Source: Oscheius onirici
Taxonomy: Eukaryota; Nematoda; Chromadorea; Rhabditida; Rhabditidae
Direction: 5' to 3'
Assembly (NCBI GenBank): GCA_932521025.1
Contig: OW051468.1
Location: 4,898,064-4,962,063 of the forward strand
Length of the DNA: 64,000 bases
Shown here: in pieces, positions 10,855 to 27,900 of the stretch
How positions within the stretch are numbered: position 1 is the stretch's first letter
Layout of the letters: every line of letters starts with the position of its first letter
The notes under the pieces: generated by a model
Told to the model about the DNA's origin: nothing
Seen by the model: only the letters and a program-made list of their open reading frames with translations
Databases searched by the model: none
Made by a program: the position numbers and the translations under genes

Positions 10855-11964
10855 TTTCTCTTTTTGTATCTTTACCGGTTGTTTTCTGGTCTGTACTTAC
10901 CATTTTCCTACTACTAGTCTTGTTCCCAATGTGATATACCACCAAATGGACTTTCTAATCGTGATCATCATAGTCATTTTAACATCTTTTTTAAATGGTA
11001 AAATGTTGAAAAACAAGCAGAAACTTGATACCTTGCTCGACGAACGATTGACACTGCCGATTTGGGTCTCGTCGCGCGCGAAATCCACGTGCGGGCGTGC
11101 GGCCTCTGGCGCAGTCTCGCCCCTCCGGCAATTTGTTTCAGCTCCGTGGATTTTTGACCCATTTCAGCAGTTCATGGACTTTTATTTAGTCTGTTTTGTC
11201 CTTTTGAACTAAAAAGTCGAGTCAATGTATAGGAAATGTTGGCGGATTGTAGACAGAAAGAGTAACTTGGAGTGCAAAATGTTACGAAGAAAGAAGTGTT
11301 TTTTTGACAGCGAAAACTTTCTTCTGTAGGAAAATTATGGCGCCGTTCACTCAAAAGGCTTTTGGTGACAACAGAGTTTTGGCTCTCATGTTTTACATAT
11401 TCCTGCTTTTGTGCCTTTCCGAGCTTTTAAGTGAAGTAAAAGTTCGTTATCAATGGCCATCTATTTCCGTTTGTTCGAAATATCTATTACAGAAATCAAC
11501 TGATCGTGCGAAATTTCGCTGTATATTTGTCGAAGTTTGGGAAGTTCGCTAACTGTTATTTGCGTAGAGAAAATTGTCAGGAAGAACGCTCTCTGAATCT
11601 AGTAGAACCATCTAGGTAGCGATTCTATTTTTTTCGAGTGTTGTAGCAAAATTTCCATGATTTTACGCCAAGTTTCTCATTGTGTGCAGTTCTTTCCAAG
11701 CCCGAAATAGAGCATCGGTACAGCAACTCTCGACTTTATTTGGGAGTGGATGGCGGGAATTGATTAGCGCCACACCGCAATCCACGTATTGTCTCACCGT
11801 GTGTGTGTGACTCTGCCACTGTTTTATACCCTTTTTTTCTGCATCCGCAAATATAAGTTTCATCTGCTGTTAAAGCTGTTTCTCTTTCTTTGCCTCTTTC
11901 GTGAATCACGCTTATCTAAAGAAATCAATTTCAGCCGTCTTCCGCCTGGCTCGACAAATACATA
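10855..11964. other. Intergenic, CC2D1 to GOLPH3
   Basis: About 1.1 kb with no convincing coding exon. A GC-rich island at about 11040-11150 is bounded by AAATCCACG and CGTGGATTT, which could pair as a hairpin. An acceptor-like TTTCAG at about 11930 precedes the GOLPH3 start region. Confidence 0.5.
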
Positions 11965-13676
<1,712 letters not shown>

Positions 13677-14754
13677 TTGTAAGTTAATTTTCCTCTTCTT
13701 TTTGATGAAAAAGGATTCAGATCTTCCAAAAGTCACAGACGTAAAAGAATCGCCTTCCATTCGCTTGTCACTTGCATTAACAGTTGCGGGATAAACTGCC
13801 CCCATCTATGTATTCTTCTCGTTTTTCCTTATATTATGGGTGAGGGTCGTAGTTGCTCTGATATGCGTCTATTTTCAGCCCTGATCAAGTTAATTTTGGG
13901 GGTTTTAGAGCGCCTCTTCCGAAAAGGGAAGGGTCTCGTCTGCTTTATAATTCATCTTCCTCGTATTGTATATACGCCCACGTGTGCCTTCCCTACCCCC
14001 ATTCTTTTCTTCCAGATATAGTTATAACTCCCGACTGTGATACCTTCTTTTCTTGTAAAAAGTGTTTGCCGCTGTAACACCGATGGTTTTAATGGATTGT
14101 ATTCGAGACCCCAGTGGCACACAATTTTATTCTATACAGAGAGTTAGTATCAATAAACCTGTTATTCGCGCTGTTGTTACGCCAAAATCAGATGCTTTTG
14201 CTCATGTTCGAGTCCCTTTCCTCATAAATCTAAGCGTAAACAAGAGAAGTGAAGTGTAGTCGTATACAAAGAGGCCTGTTCAGCCACTACTTTTTTAGCC
14301 TATTAAATTTCTCCCGCCTTTTCGATTTTGTTCGTGTTCAGTTCTCGAGCGATACTCCTGCTACTTTTCGTCGTCTTAAAACTAGTTGTCACTACTAAGG
14401 ATCTTTAGTTCTTTGTTTAAAGCTCGAACGGTTAAAACAAAGGAACAGATTTATTTCATTTTGTGTATCGAGTCAGTCTGTCGCTCACACTTGATTATGT
14501 GTTTTTTGCGTTCACAAAAACGTATACCAGCACCTTTCTCAGCCAGCTGTATTATTTATCCCTAAATTATGTACTTGCTCACATGAGTGTACTTATCGGT
14601 GGAAATGCGTGATGTAACCGTTAGCCTAACTCAAGTTCTAAAGTTTTTCATTCAATTTGATATCCAGACGGTTGACCTGCCCAGGCATTCCAAGAAAACA
14701 CCAAAAAACTTCAATTTCCGTTATAAACGTCGTTTTTCAGTGGTTTAGCAAGCT
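13677..14754. other. Intergenic, GOLPH3 to C2orf68-like
   Basis: About 1.1 kb of AT-rich sequence without a supported exon or repeat. The last 15 bases before the next ATG follow a GTTTTTCAG acceptor. Confidence 0.5.
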
Positions 14755-15514
14755 ATGGAAGATGTGAATGCTCAGCTGCGACGTCTCGACATGAACCACG
14801 GCTTCGTTCGCTACATTCAAAAAAATCAATTTGATCGGTATTTTCGTGTTTTTATTATTTTTTCAATCTTGTTTTCAGAGATGAATATCACAAGGTGATG
14901 GAAGAACGAAAAGCCGAAGTTCAAGAAAAAATTCGCGAAAGCCGAACCTCGAAGACGAAGAAAGGGTCCCCGACAGAATCAAGAGTATATATTCCGCCTC
15001 ATAGAAGAAGTCGACGCAGGTCTGAGAGGGAAGAGAATAGGCACTTTGACAAGGTTAGAATGATTAAAAATTTATGAAAAGTTTTTTTTTAGAAACAATC
15101 AAGTTCGGTTATGAGCGAAACGGAAGAGACGACAATGCGGCGGAAAGCCCGGAGTCGAGCGAAAAAAGAACTGGACAATATCAACGATCTAGGAATAATT
15201 GGAGGTTCTTCAGGTTTGTTCCCTTTTTTTGACAAAGAAACACTTTCCCTAAAAAACATCTTTTAGGATCAACTTCTAATTCAGTCAAGCAGATTTTCAC
15301 GCTGAACATGAAAAACAACGAAGGCGAAGAAATTGAAATTCCTGTTCTGTCTGCAAGTTTTATCGTTTTCGCTTTGACCACAAAGTTTCAGACAGACAAG
15401 GCTGCTTCTCTTGCTAAACAAATTGGAAAACGATACAATTTCTCGGAAGAGCAATGTCGAAATCTTCGACTAACGCTAGATAAAGCTCTCGAGCAGTATC
15501 TCGACTGCAAATAG
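14755..15514 (+). CDS. C2orf68: UPF0561 protein C2orf68 homolog
   Basis: This is a small conserved animal protein of unknown function. The match rests on LDMNHGFVRYIQKNQ near residue 10, a Lys/Glu/Arg-rich helix, VYIPPHRR, an acidic/Ser linker, and a C-terminal segment with FTLNM and a helical end. Exons are 14755-14837, 14879-15053, 15093-15213 and 15267 onward. The last part probably contains one more intron (about 15344-15391) that keeps phase: reading through it is possible but splits the domain with a hydrophobic insert that homologs lack. The basic RRSRRRSERE stretch could act in nuclear localisation; that is inference. Confidence 0.8.
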
Positions 15515-15795
15515 TCCCCAATTTTCCCCATTTTTGCTGTATACATTCCAAACTTGTCCTCCTGTTCCTCAGCTCTAAAAACGGTTCTTTCCAACTGTGA
15601 CTACTGCCATTAGTTCTAAATTTGTGCCTTGATCATTCCCACCGAAATTCCTCTCTTGCATAATATTTCAGGCTGTATATTTGATAAATTTCTACGAAAC
15701 AGTCTTCGTTACTTCGTTTGGACATCCATTTCGTGTTATTTTCATCATTTACGATTCGGAGTGTCCAGATGATAATAAGATGGAGCTCACTGAAA

Positions 15796-17086
15796 ATGCG
15801 ACGAAGATGGGCGTCGACATCTGCTCAGCTGACGAAAATGCCACTTTTGCCGAAGAAACAACGGTCAGACGGCGAGGTTGGTATAGCTTTTGTTAGATTC
15901 ATTAGAAAATTCTTTTTTTTTCAGGCCGCCACGTTCGTGGATTATCGACGAGTTCGTTGCCATGGAGGCAATGGCGGCGACGGAATGGTCAGCTTCTTTC
16001 GCGGATACCGAAATCCCTTCGGAGGGCCGGACGGTGGGGACGGCGGAAATGGAGGACATGTCATCTTCCGAGCCGATAAAAATATGAAAGATTTGAGCCA
16101 TTTGAGAAGTGTCGTCCGTGCAGCGAATGGCGAATTCGGAGGCTCCAAGTCCTGTCATGGCAAGTCGGCAGAACACACGGATGTAAGTTTCATAAAGTTG
16201 TTAAAGATGTTTGAATCCAGATTTCCGTCCCAATTGGAACTGTTTTCAACGATATTCAGACGGGAAAACATCATTTCGAACTGAAAAAGGACGGAGACGT
16301 TTTTCTGGGAGCTAGAGGCGGCGCAGGCGGCAGAGGAAACCAATTCTATGTCTCTAACGAAGTCAGAAAACCATACAAGGCAGAATACGGTGGTCGAGGA
16401 GAAGAAGTAAGGGTTTCAAATATTTCAGTCGTAAAATGTATTTTCAGATAGTCTACGATGTAGAAATGCGCGTGATGGCCACTGCCGGTCTTGTCGGCTT
16501 TCCGAACGCTGGTAAATCGTACGTTTCTTCAAGATATTTTCGCAGAAATACACTTTGCAGGTCCCTGCTACGAGCAATCTCTCGTGCCAAGCCAAAAGTG
16601 GCCAGCTATCCGTTCACCACTCTCAAACCGCACGTCGGAACGGTCCACTATGACGATTTCGAGCAGGTGGCAGTGGCCGACATTCCCGGACTGATAGAAG
16701 ATGCCCATCTCAACGAAGGACTTGGTGTTTCTTTCCTCAAACACATCGAACGCTGCAGCTGTTTATTTTACGTGCTCGACTTTACTCTAGGCGAGTACCG
16801 TCTCCAATTTGAGTCGTTGAAACACGAGCTCGAGGGATACAAAGTCGGCTTATCAGAAAGACCAAGTTGTCTAGTCATAAACAAGATGGATCTCGTTGAT
16901 AAGGTTTGCCTGTCTTTCTCGTCTAAATAATGCCTTTTTCAGGACACGGAGTGCGACAAAATTACAGAAATACGGGCGTGCTTTCCCGAATATCCAAGTT
17001 TTTTCATCTCGGCCAAATGTGGAACGGGTCTTGAGGATCTGTTAGTCTTTTTACGTGCCAAATATGATGAAAGATTGTTAGAATAA
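15796..17086 (+). CDS. MTG2: Mitochondrial OBG-type GTPase MTG2
   Basis: Members of the OBG family assist assembly of the mitochondrial large ribosomal subunit. The chosen start (15796) gives an N-terminus rich in Arg, Ser and Thr and free of acids, as in mitochondrial presequences. The glycine-rich OBG fold follows ([19 protein letters not shown]). The G domain shows G1 as GFPNAGKSS split by an intron (16519-16560), G3 as DIPGLIE, G4 as NKMD and G5 as SAKCG. Six exons join in frame: 15796-15876, 15925-16182, 16221-16406, 16448-16518, 16561-16903 and 16943-17086. The stop codon TAA lies inside the AATAAA at 17082-17087. The gene converges with RTCB, leaving 73 bp between stops. Confidence 0.93.
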
Positions 17087-17087
17087 A
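17082..17087 (+). terminator. Poly(A) signal overlapping the MTG2 stop
   Basis: AATAAA contains the TAA stop of MTG2, so the 3' UTR would be only a few tens of bases, in the 73 bp before the convergent RTCB stop. Confidence 0.6.
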
Positions 17088-17159
17088 GTTTTTTTTTTAA
17101 ATACAAAAATTACACATAACACAACCCGAAAACTAGCAAAATAAGAAAAACGAAGCATT

Positions 17160-19201
17160 CTAACCCTTGATGACAGCTATCGGCCGCAGTTTAACAGCCT
17201 TTTTACTGATGCCTGCTTCGTCGCAAGTGTTGACAACGTCAGTGACATTCTTGTATGATTCTGGAGCCTCTTCCATGATCAGTTTTGGACTGGCAATGCG
17301 GATGGAGATGCCCTTCGTTTTGAGATCATCAATGACACTGTCCCAAGGAATATTTCTACGAGATTTCGCTCGAGAAAGAGCACGACCCTGCAAATTATTT
17401 CAATAGGAAAAAGAGGGAGAAAACTGACAGCTCCGTGACAGGTTGTTCCAAATGTTTCGACCATTCCTTGTTCTGTGCCAGTCAGGACGTAGCTACATGT
17501 TCCCATGCTTCCTCCAATCAGAACTGGCTGTCCTGTTAGCTGATAATCGACCGGAATTAGGGGATGATGTGCTGGGAAGGCTCTGGTCGCTCCTTTTCTA
17601 TGGACACAGAGTTGGGTGGGACGACCGTTGATTAGATGCTCTTCCATTTTGGCCACATTGTGCGACACATCGTAGATCATCTAAAAACTATATTGAAATG
17701 TTTTGTAGGAAAAAACCTGCATGTCCAGATCATCTGGAGACATTTTGAAGACGCGAGAGAAGGCCTGTCGAACACAGTAGGTCATGCAGGAACGATTGAC
17801 CCAGGCAAAATTGGCAGCAGCTGCCATTCCTTTTAGATAGTCTTGGCCTAGAAGCATGGTACTTAAAGGACCAGACACAAATGCAAAAAAGTGCAGTTTC
17901 AGGTCATTTTCTTCCATTATCTTTCAGTTTTGCTTTAATCCAGCTATTTTTGACGTGCTTTTTACGATGAACACTACGAAGAAGCAAAATAATTGAGATA
18001 AACATAAAAAATCTCGGCTTTGCCAAAATTCTTGCGTTTCGCGCAAGAATTTTCAAACCGCTGCGCACCAACCTGAGCACACGTTCACAACAGCTACACT
18101 TTCGCTTTAAAAATTATAAAGAGAGATCAAACCTTCCTCCGACGTAAGTTTAGCACAAGCTAGTTGGCGATCATTTACGACGATGTTGTCTCGGGCCATA
18201 GCCTTTTCCATCGCAACGAGACTATCCGTGGCTACTTGATGTCCCAATCCTCGACTTCCACAGTGCAACATTACGACTACTTGCCCTAAATTTAGATGTT
18301 CTTTCAACTATCTAATTGTAAATTAAATACCTTTGTTTTCGATGCCCATCTGTGAAGCTGCATGATAATCGTAAACTTCGTCGACAACTTGTACTTCGGC
18401 ATAATGATTTCCCGCTCCTAGTGTTCCAAGTTGTGGTAGTCCTCTTTTCTTGGCCCGGGTCGAAACTTTTGACGCGTCAGCTTGAAGCATTCGACCGTAT
18501 TCCTCACAATGTTCCTTGTCTTCGGCCCAGCTATAGCCTTCTCGAAGCGTCCAGTCCATTCCCATTTCTAGGCATCTAAAAATGTTTTGTTGGACGAAAA
18601 AAAAATCAAAACTCAATTAAATCGTTTGCTGCCATCGGAATAGCTCCTCTGGAACCAACTCCTACCGGAATATGATCAAAAAGGGCTTGAGCGAGCTCAT
18701 CTTTGACGGGGGTTACATCTTTCTCGAAGAGATTTGTTCGAATCAGACGAACTCCACAGTTGATATCGAAACCTACTCCTCCTGAATTTTAGTTTTCACC
18801 AAAAGTTATGTGAAACGAACCTGGAGAAATGATGGCATCCTTATTCGACGTATCGAAGGCAGCAATATTTCCGATTGAGAACCCATAACCGGAATGGATA
18901 TCTGGTAAGCCGATTGAATGTCCGACAATTCCTGGGAGAGCTGCAACATTTGCAATTTGTCTCACTGCGGGAAGAAATCCTCCAATTCCACCACTGTCAA
19001 CCGCGAACTGGAGTTCATCGAACATGAGTTTCTCGAGGCCGGAGTTTACGTAGAAACGACCTTCTACCTAAGAAGCCAATAAAAATTACAAGGCAATAGT
19101 AAACCGACGTTCATGTTAGGTACGAAGCCTTTCTTGATCTTAAATTTGACCGGCGACAAGCGTTCAATGTAGTCACATTCTTGCTCATAAGTTCGTGGCA
19201 T
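17160..19201 (-). CDS. RTCB: tRNA-splicing ligase RtcB
   Basis: RTCB is the catalytic subunit of the tRNA ligase complex, joining tRNA exon halves and XBP1-type mRNA halves via 3'-phosphate/GMP chemistry. The sequence is highly conserved: [31 protein letters not shown] with metal-binding Asp and Cys, [13 protein letters not shown], a [10 protein letters not shown] metal-binding motif, GQPVLIGG, and [17 protein letters not shown], which has the guanylylated His. The C-terminus ends in IKG as in animals. The start at 19201 gives MPRTYEQE. About seven exons are seen; the intron at 17848-18132 is long for this locus because it contains a dispersed repeat. The Cys in HCGSRG replaces the usual Ser, next to the metal ligand. 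Confidence 0.96.
17900..18110 (+). repeat. Copy A of a dispersed repeat (TTAA-flanked family)
   Basis: Inside an RTCB intron. It shares blocks with the TMEM94-intron element at 60697-61165: GTGCTTTTTACGAT-AACA, CGCTGCGC-CCA and a right end reading TTCGCT followed by TTAA (18107-18110). It looks like a partial or diverged copy, because the left terminus of the other element is not found. Confidence 0.5.
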
Positions 19202-19964
19202 ACTCTCCTATGACTGAAAACAAAAGAGATGACAAAAGAGAAACAACAAGCTTGAGCTAGAAGGAAATGAATTTTGTGTCGTGTTGCGCAATATCTTTGG
19301 CATTTTTTTACGGTAAATCTGTGAACAAAGCTGCAAAGATCATAACGAGCGGCAATACATAAAACTATCAAACGTTTTTGAACTTTTTTGACTTTTATGG
19401 TTTGTTCAAAAAAAAAAAGAGTTCGACAGTAACCCATTTAATTCGCTGCGAGATCGGAATAACAACAGAAAACTTGGCTGAGTATCCTATGTTTCCATGT
19501 TATAAGGGTCTCGCGCGGAAACAAATGGATTACGGTCGAGTTCTCTTTTTTTTTGTTGAACAAATCATACAGTTTTCGAGCTCCAATTTTGCATAACACA
19601 GTGAAACACTGAACGGTTGTAAGAAAAGGGGAATTGTCGATATACAATTAGAAGACTGCTTTTTGTATTTACCCGTTACTCCTACGGACCATGACAATAT
19701 CGCTCCACAAACACGATGAAAATGTTTATATTTCCGTCATTTCTGGCAGGATCTCTGATAGAAATCAACACGTGTGTGAAAAAGCAATAAACCACAACAA
19801 GCTCTAGGAAAGCACAGAGTGATCAAAATGGAAAAGGGATACAGAAGACACTAAACCTAAACCCGGTTAGACGCATTCAGTACAAAACTGAGCGAATAAG
19901 AAACCTGCATTGGATCTTCTCAACTGTTGAGAAGTTTTGGGTCGAATATGTACAAATCTCAGTG
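19202..19964. other. Intergenic, upstream of RTCB
   Basis: 763 bp between the RTCB start and the RSPRY1 stop. It holds the 170-bp MITE (19398-19567); nothing else is recognised. Confidence 0.5.
19398..19567. mobile_element. 170-bp MITE with TA target site
   Basis: Near-perfect terminal inverted repeats of about 55 bp begin TGGTTTGTTCAA on the left and its complement on the right (TTGAACAAATCA), each with a poly-A or poly-T run and then AGAG-TTCGAC-GTAA-CCATTT. TA dinucleotides flank both ends (19396-19397 and 19568-19569), as in Tc1/mariner-type insertions. No coding capacity. It sits upstream of the RTCB start. Confidence 0.65.
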
Positions 19965-22809
<2,845 letters not shown>

Positions 22810-24965
22810 GCTGGAAATGTGTAGCATGAAAAGGGGACAGAGAGAAGCAGCCAGTCCAATTTTCGTCAGTAGACACGACTGACTGCTGCTTTTGATATGA
22901 AAAAGAGAGATTGACCGACACGTGACCGTACCCAATGGCGACAACAAACCATGTGGGCTGTGACTAAGCTTCTCTCGAAAACGGGAAAAAGATAGGAGGA
23001 AATGGCAGATACGTGATCACGTACCTCCGCCGCGCTAATAAACAGCGAACGAGTTTCTGTTTGGATTTCGGACTGGTTCCTTCCTCTGACCTACCCTAAT
23101 ATCCTCGACAAGAATCCACATTCGCAAGACGAACTCATGGAGCAAGAATGCGTGAAACCTATTGGGAGCAGGGAGACCATTCGTTCAACTATGCGGAAAA
23201 GGGCAAAGAGGAAAAAGAACGACTGGACTGACTTCCAGAGGGAAATGACCAAAGGGGTAATTGGTTTGGAGTGCGACTCTAAAAAAGGAAGTAATTGAAG
23301 TTTAAGTACAAACCGACGCAGCTGTTTGTGGTTTTATTTCGAAGGATGACATGCAAATTTCCAGACTTCTAATGGTATGTGAAGCTATTGATCTCTTCAA
23401 AAACATTCTAGAACCTCTATAATGAGCTGAACAGTCATGTTTCGGAGCGGGAGAAAGCATCCGGTACCTTTCGACAAAAATGAAAGAGACAACTCAATGA
23501 AAAGGGAAGGAGGCCACAAAGAGCCGTGAATGGATAGAGAAAGTGTATGCCAAAAAAAGATCACAAGGCACCTCAGGACTGGTTCTTGCGCAACGAAACA
23601 AGACCCTGATAACCATGGGTACCCGGTAATGATAGAGAAGGGCACACATCTATAGGCTTCATTTAGCCTGCTCTCCGACTGGAACCCAAACGAAAAAGGT
23701 CTCAAAGACAGATTTGATGAGCTGCTGTGGAGCGGGAGAGAAGAGGCAAACAGGGAACGGGCAGCAGCAGTCTGTTGACACTCCGCACCGCAGCCGTGTT
23801 TTGCACCGGCCGGTCTCTTTTCGTATTTATACGCTCTTGGAGCCAGAAAGAGCCTCATTGCCAAGTTTTGAACTTTGACGCAAAAAGGATTGGTCTAGGA
23901 GTGCGTAAGATTTTTTCTATTTGCTCACCTCATGCTCACCTCCGAGGGCTGTTGACAGGAATTGTAATCATAACAGTTTGGAAGCAAACAGTACGAGTGT
24001 GGGAACAAAGATTTTAACCGGGTTCAAAAGAGATCAGCTGAACTGATAGCCAATTGAAAGGTGGGAATCATCTGACTAAAAGGGAAACAGAAGTGAGAAT
24101 ATGGATCCAGATATCACAAAGATTAGGCGTCTCAAGGCTATCCCAATGACGCGAGTTGGTTGAAAGACGTAATCTCACAGGAAAGAAAAGGCTGTTGTTG
24201 TGAAACTGCAACAATACTAGATTGTGTGAATGTATTCTGCGCCACGATGTGACAATGAGGTTCCGGTTTTGGAGAGAGAGAACTGGTAGTTGAGGGTGTC
24301 ACTTTCAGTTGAGGGTGACATATATGTCGGCAGAACTCGGTGTAAATGAGTCAGAGCTCTGGTGAACTCTCTAGTTGAACTCTCGGTAGTTCACATACAG
24401 AAACGGATTTTGAGTGGTTCAGGCCAAGGAATATATGGGGGACAGTAGGTAACTTTAGCCGAGTCCAGAACTATTCTAGCTCAGCAAAGTTTCATGTGTA
24501 GATCTAAAGACAAACATAATTTTATTCAAAAAGACAAAGCAACCTCATCCTCCTCGTCCAGGAAGAACGCTCATCTGTGGAAATACTCTGGAAGAACTTG
24601 TACTTGCCCTTGTTTGGGTGTTGGTAACAATCCGAGGATTAGCCTTGAGGTTCTTTTTTCTTTAGTAAGACTAGTGCTAGAGTTTAGTTCTTACAACCCT
24701 CGATAAGTCGACATCGCGGACTTCTGGAAATGTAAAAGCATTGAATTGAACACTTGACATTCTAAACAGCAAGGGAAAGGAAACTGCTAGAAAATATGTT
24801 AACGATATATGTGTGCATGCTACTTCTGATCTCTATGATCTATATCCAATCAAAATTCTTATGATTGTGATTTTTCGTATAATACTCTGTAACAAATAAA
24901 CCATCTGTCAGAAAACAGGAAGAGTGAAGATATGTTTATTGAGATCAGTCTGGCATAATGTTCTT
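22810..24965. other. Long gene-free stretch upstream of RSPRY1
   Basis: About 2.15 kb between the RSPRY1 first exon and the P-glycoprotein stop. No exon, tRNA or clear repeat could be supported. A 155-codon minus-strand frame at 23397-23864 lacks splice sites and protein-like composition. It may hold RSPRY1 promoter and 5' UTR. Confidence 0.5.
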
Positions 24966-27900
24966 TCACAATCGTTCCTGCTCATTGGTCATAACAGCCA
25001 ATCCTTGCTTTATCGTCAAGGAATAGTAGACTCCCTTCAAAGCCAGTAGCTCGTTATGAGTACCCTTTTCTACCACGACACCATGTTTCACGACCAAAAT
25101 ACAGTCGGCATTTACCACGGTACTCAGACGATGAGCTATGGTAATGCAAGTACGACCCTCAGACGCCTTGTCCAGAGCCTCCTGGACAACCTTCTCGCTC
25201 TCAGTGTCTAGAGCAGATGTGGCTTCGTCCAGCAGTAGGATTTTGGGATTTCTGATAAGAGCTCTGGCAATGGCGATCCTCTGCTTCTGGCCACCTGAAA
25301 GCTGTGTCCCCTTGTCTCCAACTCTGGTATCATAGCCCTAAATACTATCAAATTATGGAAAGTGATTGGTTTACCTCGGGGAGAGCTGAGACAAACTTGT
25401 GAATGTTTGCCTTTTCGGCGGCAAGAAAAACATCTTGCTCGTTGACTGTGCCTTCTGGCAGACCATAAATGCTGTTGTCTCTGGAAAAGGGAAAATTCAA
25501 GATCAATGGTGGAAACCCCACTTGATAGACTTGTCGAAAAGGATCGGCTCTTGAGAAACTAGAGCAATATGTGATCTGAGATGGGCTGGATTCATTCCAC
25601 GGAGATCTGTTCCGTCCAGACTCTAAAAACAACGTTTGCTTATTATCAATAAATACCCACCACAGAGCCACTCAAAGGATCGTAGAATCTTTCCAAAAGT
25701 GAGATAACTGTCGACTTTCCACAGCCACTCGGCCCAACCAAGGCCAGCGTCTGTCCCGGTTTGACTTCAACATCCAGTCCTTGTAAGATGGGAATGTTTG
25801 CTCGCTCAGGATAACGGAACTCGACTTTTTTGAACAGAATATTTCCACTGATTCGGGGCTTGCTTCCTCCCGCCGTCATACTGTCAATATGAGGTTCTTC
25901 CGTCATCATTTTGAAGATCAGCCCCGCTGCGAAACGAGCCTTCATGTAGTCGGGAAAGTAGGCTGTAGCGAGACCAACACTCGAAGAGGTCATCGACACG
26001 GCGAAGAGGACTCGCATGGCATCCAGAGAGTCTATGTGAGGCTCGTGGGTGATGAGATATACAGCAAAGCGAAAGAGAGCAGCGAAAACAAAGTAGAAGA
26101 TGGCGGTGGCGAATCCATAAGCCATTCCCTGTATAATTGATCGTCTTTTGACTTTCTGAAGCGGTCCAGAAAGGTGATTGGCAAACTGAGCGAGCAGACG
26201 ATCTTGAAGAGTTAGAGCCTGGACCGTTCGAATGTTTTCGACCGCTTCGATAGCTACCTGTAAGTCTGATTGTTGGAATAACGTTCATCACAATACCTTT
26301 CCACTGTTCTCAAGCTCCTTGGCGTCTGATTGTCCTCCTCCAGAGAAGAAGTAGATATTGAGGCCTTGTCCAACTCCGGCCAGAGGATACATGAAGATAG
26401 CCACACAGGCCATCTGCCAGCCAAAGTAGAAGGCAACACAGATGGCACAGATGGTGGTTACAAGAGCTGAGATGACAGACCCAAGACGATAGTCGATTGC
26501 CTAAAAGTAAAGAATACTGTAATCTCAATAAAACTGACAAATTTGACATTAGGAGCATCCGTAGCCAATCTCGTTGTGATTTTTCCGACCGAATGCTTCG
26601 GCATATCAAAGTAGGTGCCATCCTGGCGGAGGACGTTTTTGAAGACCTTGGACCGAAGTCGCACAGTCAGTCGTTCAGCCGCCAGTCCAAAGAAGGAACA
26701 CTGCAAGATCATCGTGATGCATTGAATCGCACCGAGGACCAAAAATGCAAGAGCCCATTTGTGTCCGTCGTGCTTCATCTTGTCCAAATCTGTGTAACTG
26801 AAGATCTAAAAAAGCGCAATTTGTTAGACAAGAAATAGTATAAAAGATTACCTTGATCATTTGAGCGAAGAGCAGAGCCATTGCCGGGAAGACACATCCC
26901 TGCACACAGCAGGCCAAAAACCCGATAAATATGTGACCCCATTCGGGTCGGGCATATTTTAGAATACCGAAAAGGCTGGCCTTTTCAGCTCCTTCCTGTT
27001 CCAATTCATGTTTCAGACGGTCCATGTCGAGCTTTGGATCATCTAGTTCGGATTCAATGATTTCTTCTCTCTTTGAGTCCAAGCGTTTCAGAGCCTGGGA
27101 ATTTTGTCGATCTACTGACTGTCTCTTGGTCAAGGATTTCTTCTCTACAAGATTCTTATATCGAAAGACCAATATAGTTGTCACCTTCTTCCGTATCCAA
27201 GAAGACCTGAGCGTGAACGAGTTCATGGTAGAGACTCTTCCTTTCCAACAAGTCGTTGTGTCTTCCAGTCTCAACAACTTCTCCTCCCTTCATTACAATG
27301 ATAAGATCCGCATTTTTTATGGTCGAGAGACGATGTGCGACTGTGATCGTGGTTCTGCCAATTGAGGCCTTTTCCAGGGCTTGTTGGACAATGTGTTCGG
27401 ACTCGGAATCGAGAGCCGAGGTGGCCTCATCGAGCAGAAGAATTTTCGGATCTCTGACCAGAGCTCTAGCGATTGCAATTCGCTGTTTCTGTCCACCAGA
27501 CATTTGTGATCCACGATCACCTACCAAGGTTTGTAGCCCCTACAGAATTATTTTCAGGGAATCCGGAAAGCAAACTCACATTGCTAAAACCCATGACAAA
27601 GTTGTAGGCATTGGCATTTCGAAGAGCAGCCATGATCTGGGCATCGGTGATGTCTTCACGACCGTACCGAATGTTCTATTACAACATTTTAAGCTCACAA
27701 AAAGCTCCAACCTGTTCTATCGTCGTGTTGAAAAGGTTTGGCTCCTGAGAGACTACTCCAATATAGTTTCTCAAAAATTCGATGTTGATGTCCTGGATGT
27801 CGATTCCATCAATGGAAATCTGAGTTCAATCGTCTGAACAAAACGGCTTTCAACTACCTTCCCAGCAAGTGGATTGTAATAGCGCAAAAGTAGTTGAATG

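Noticed and set aside
23397-23864. 155-codon minus-strand open frame
   Set aside because: No splice signals, no recognisable domain, and a composition unlike the confirmed genes.
27155-27184. 30-nt intron in the P-glycoprotein linker
   Set aside because: The phase does not fit the next coding segment; a 55-nt intron starting at the CAG/GTCTTC donor does.
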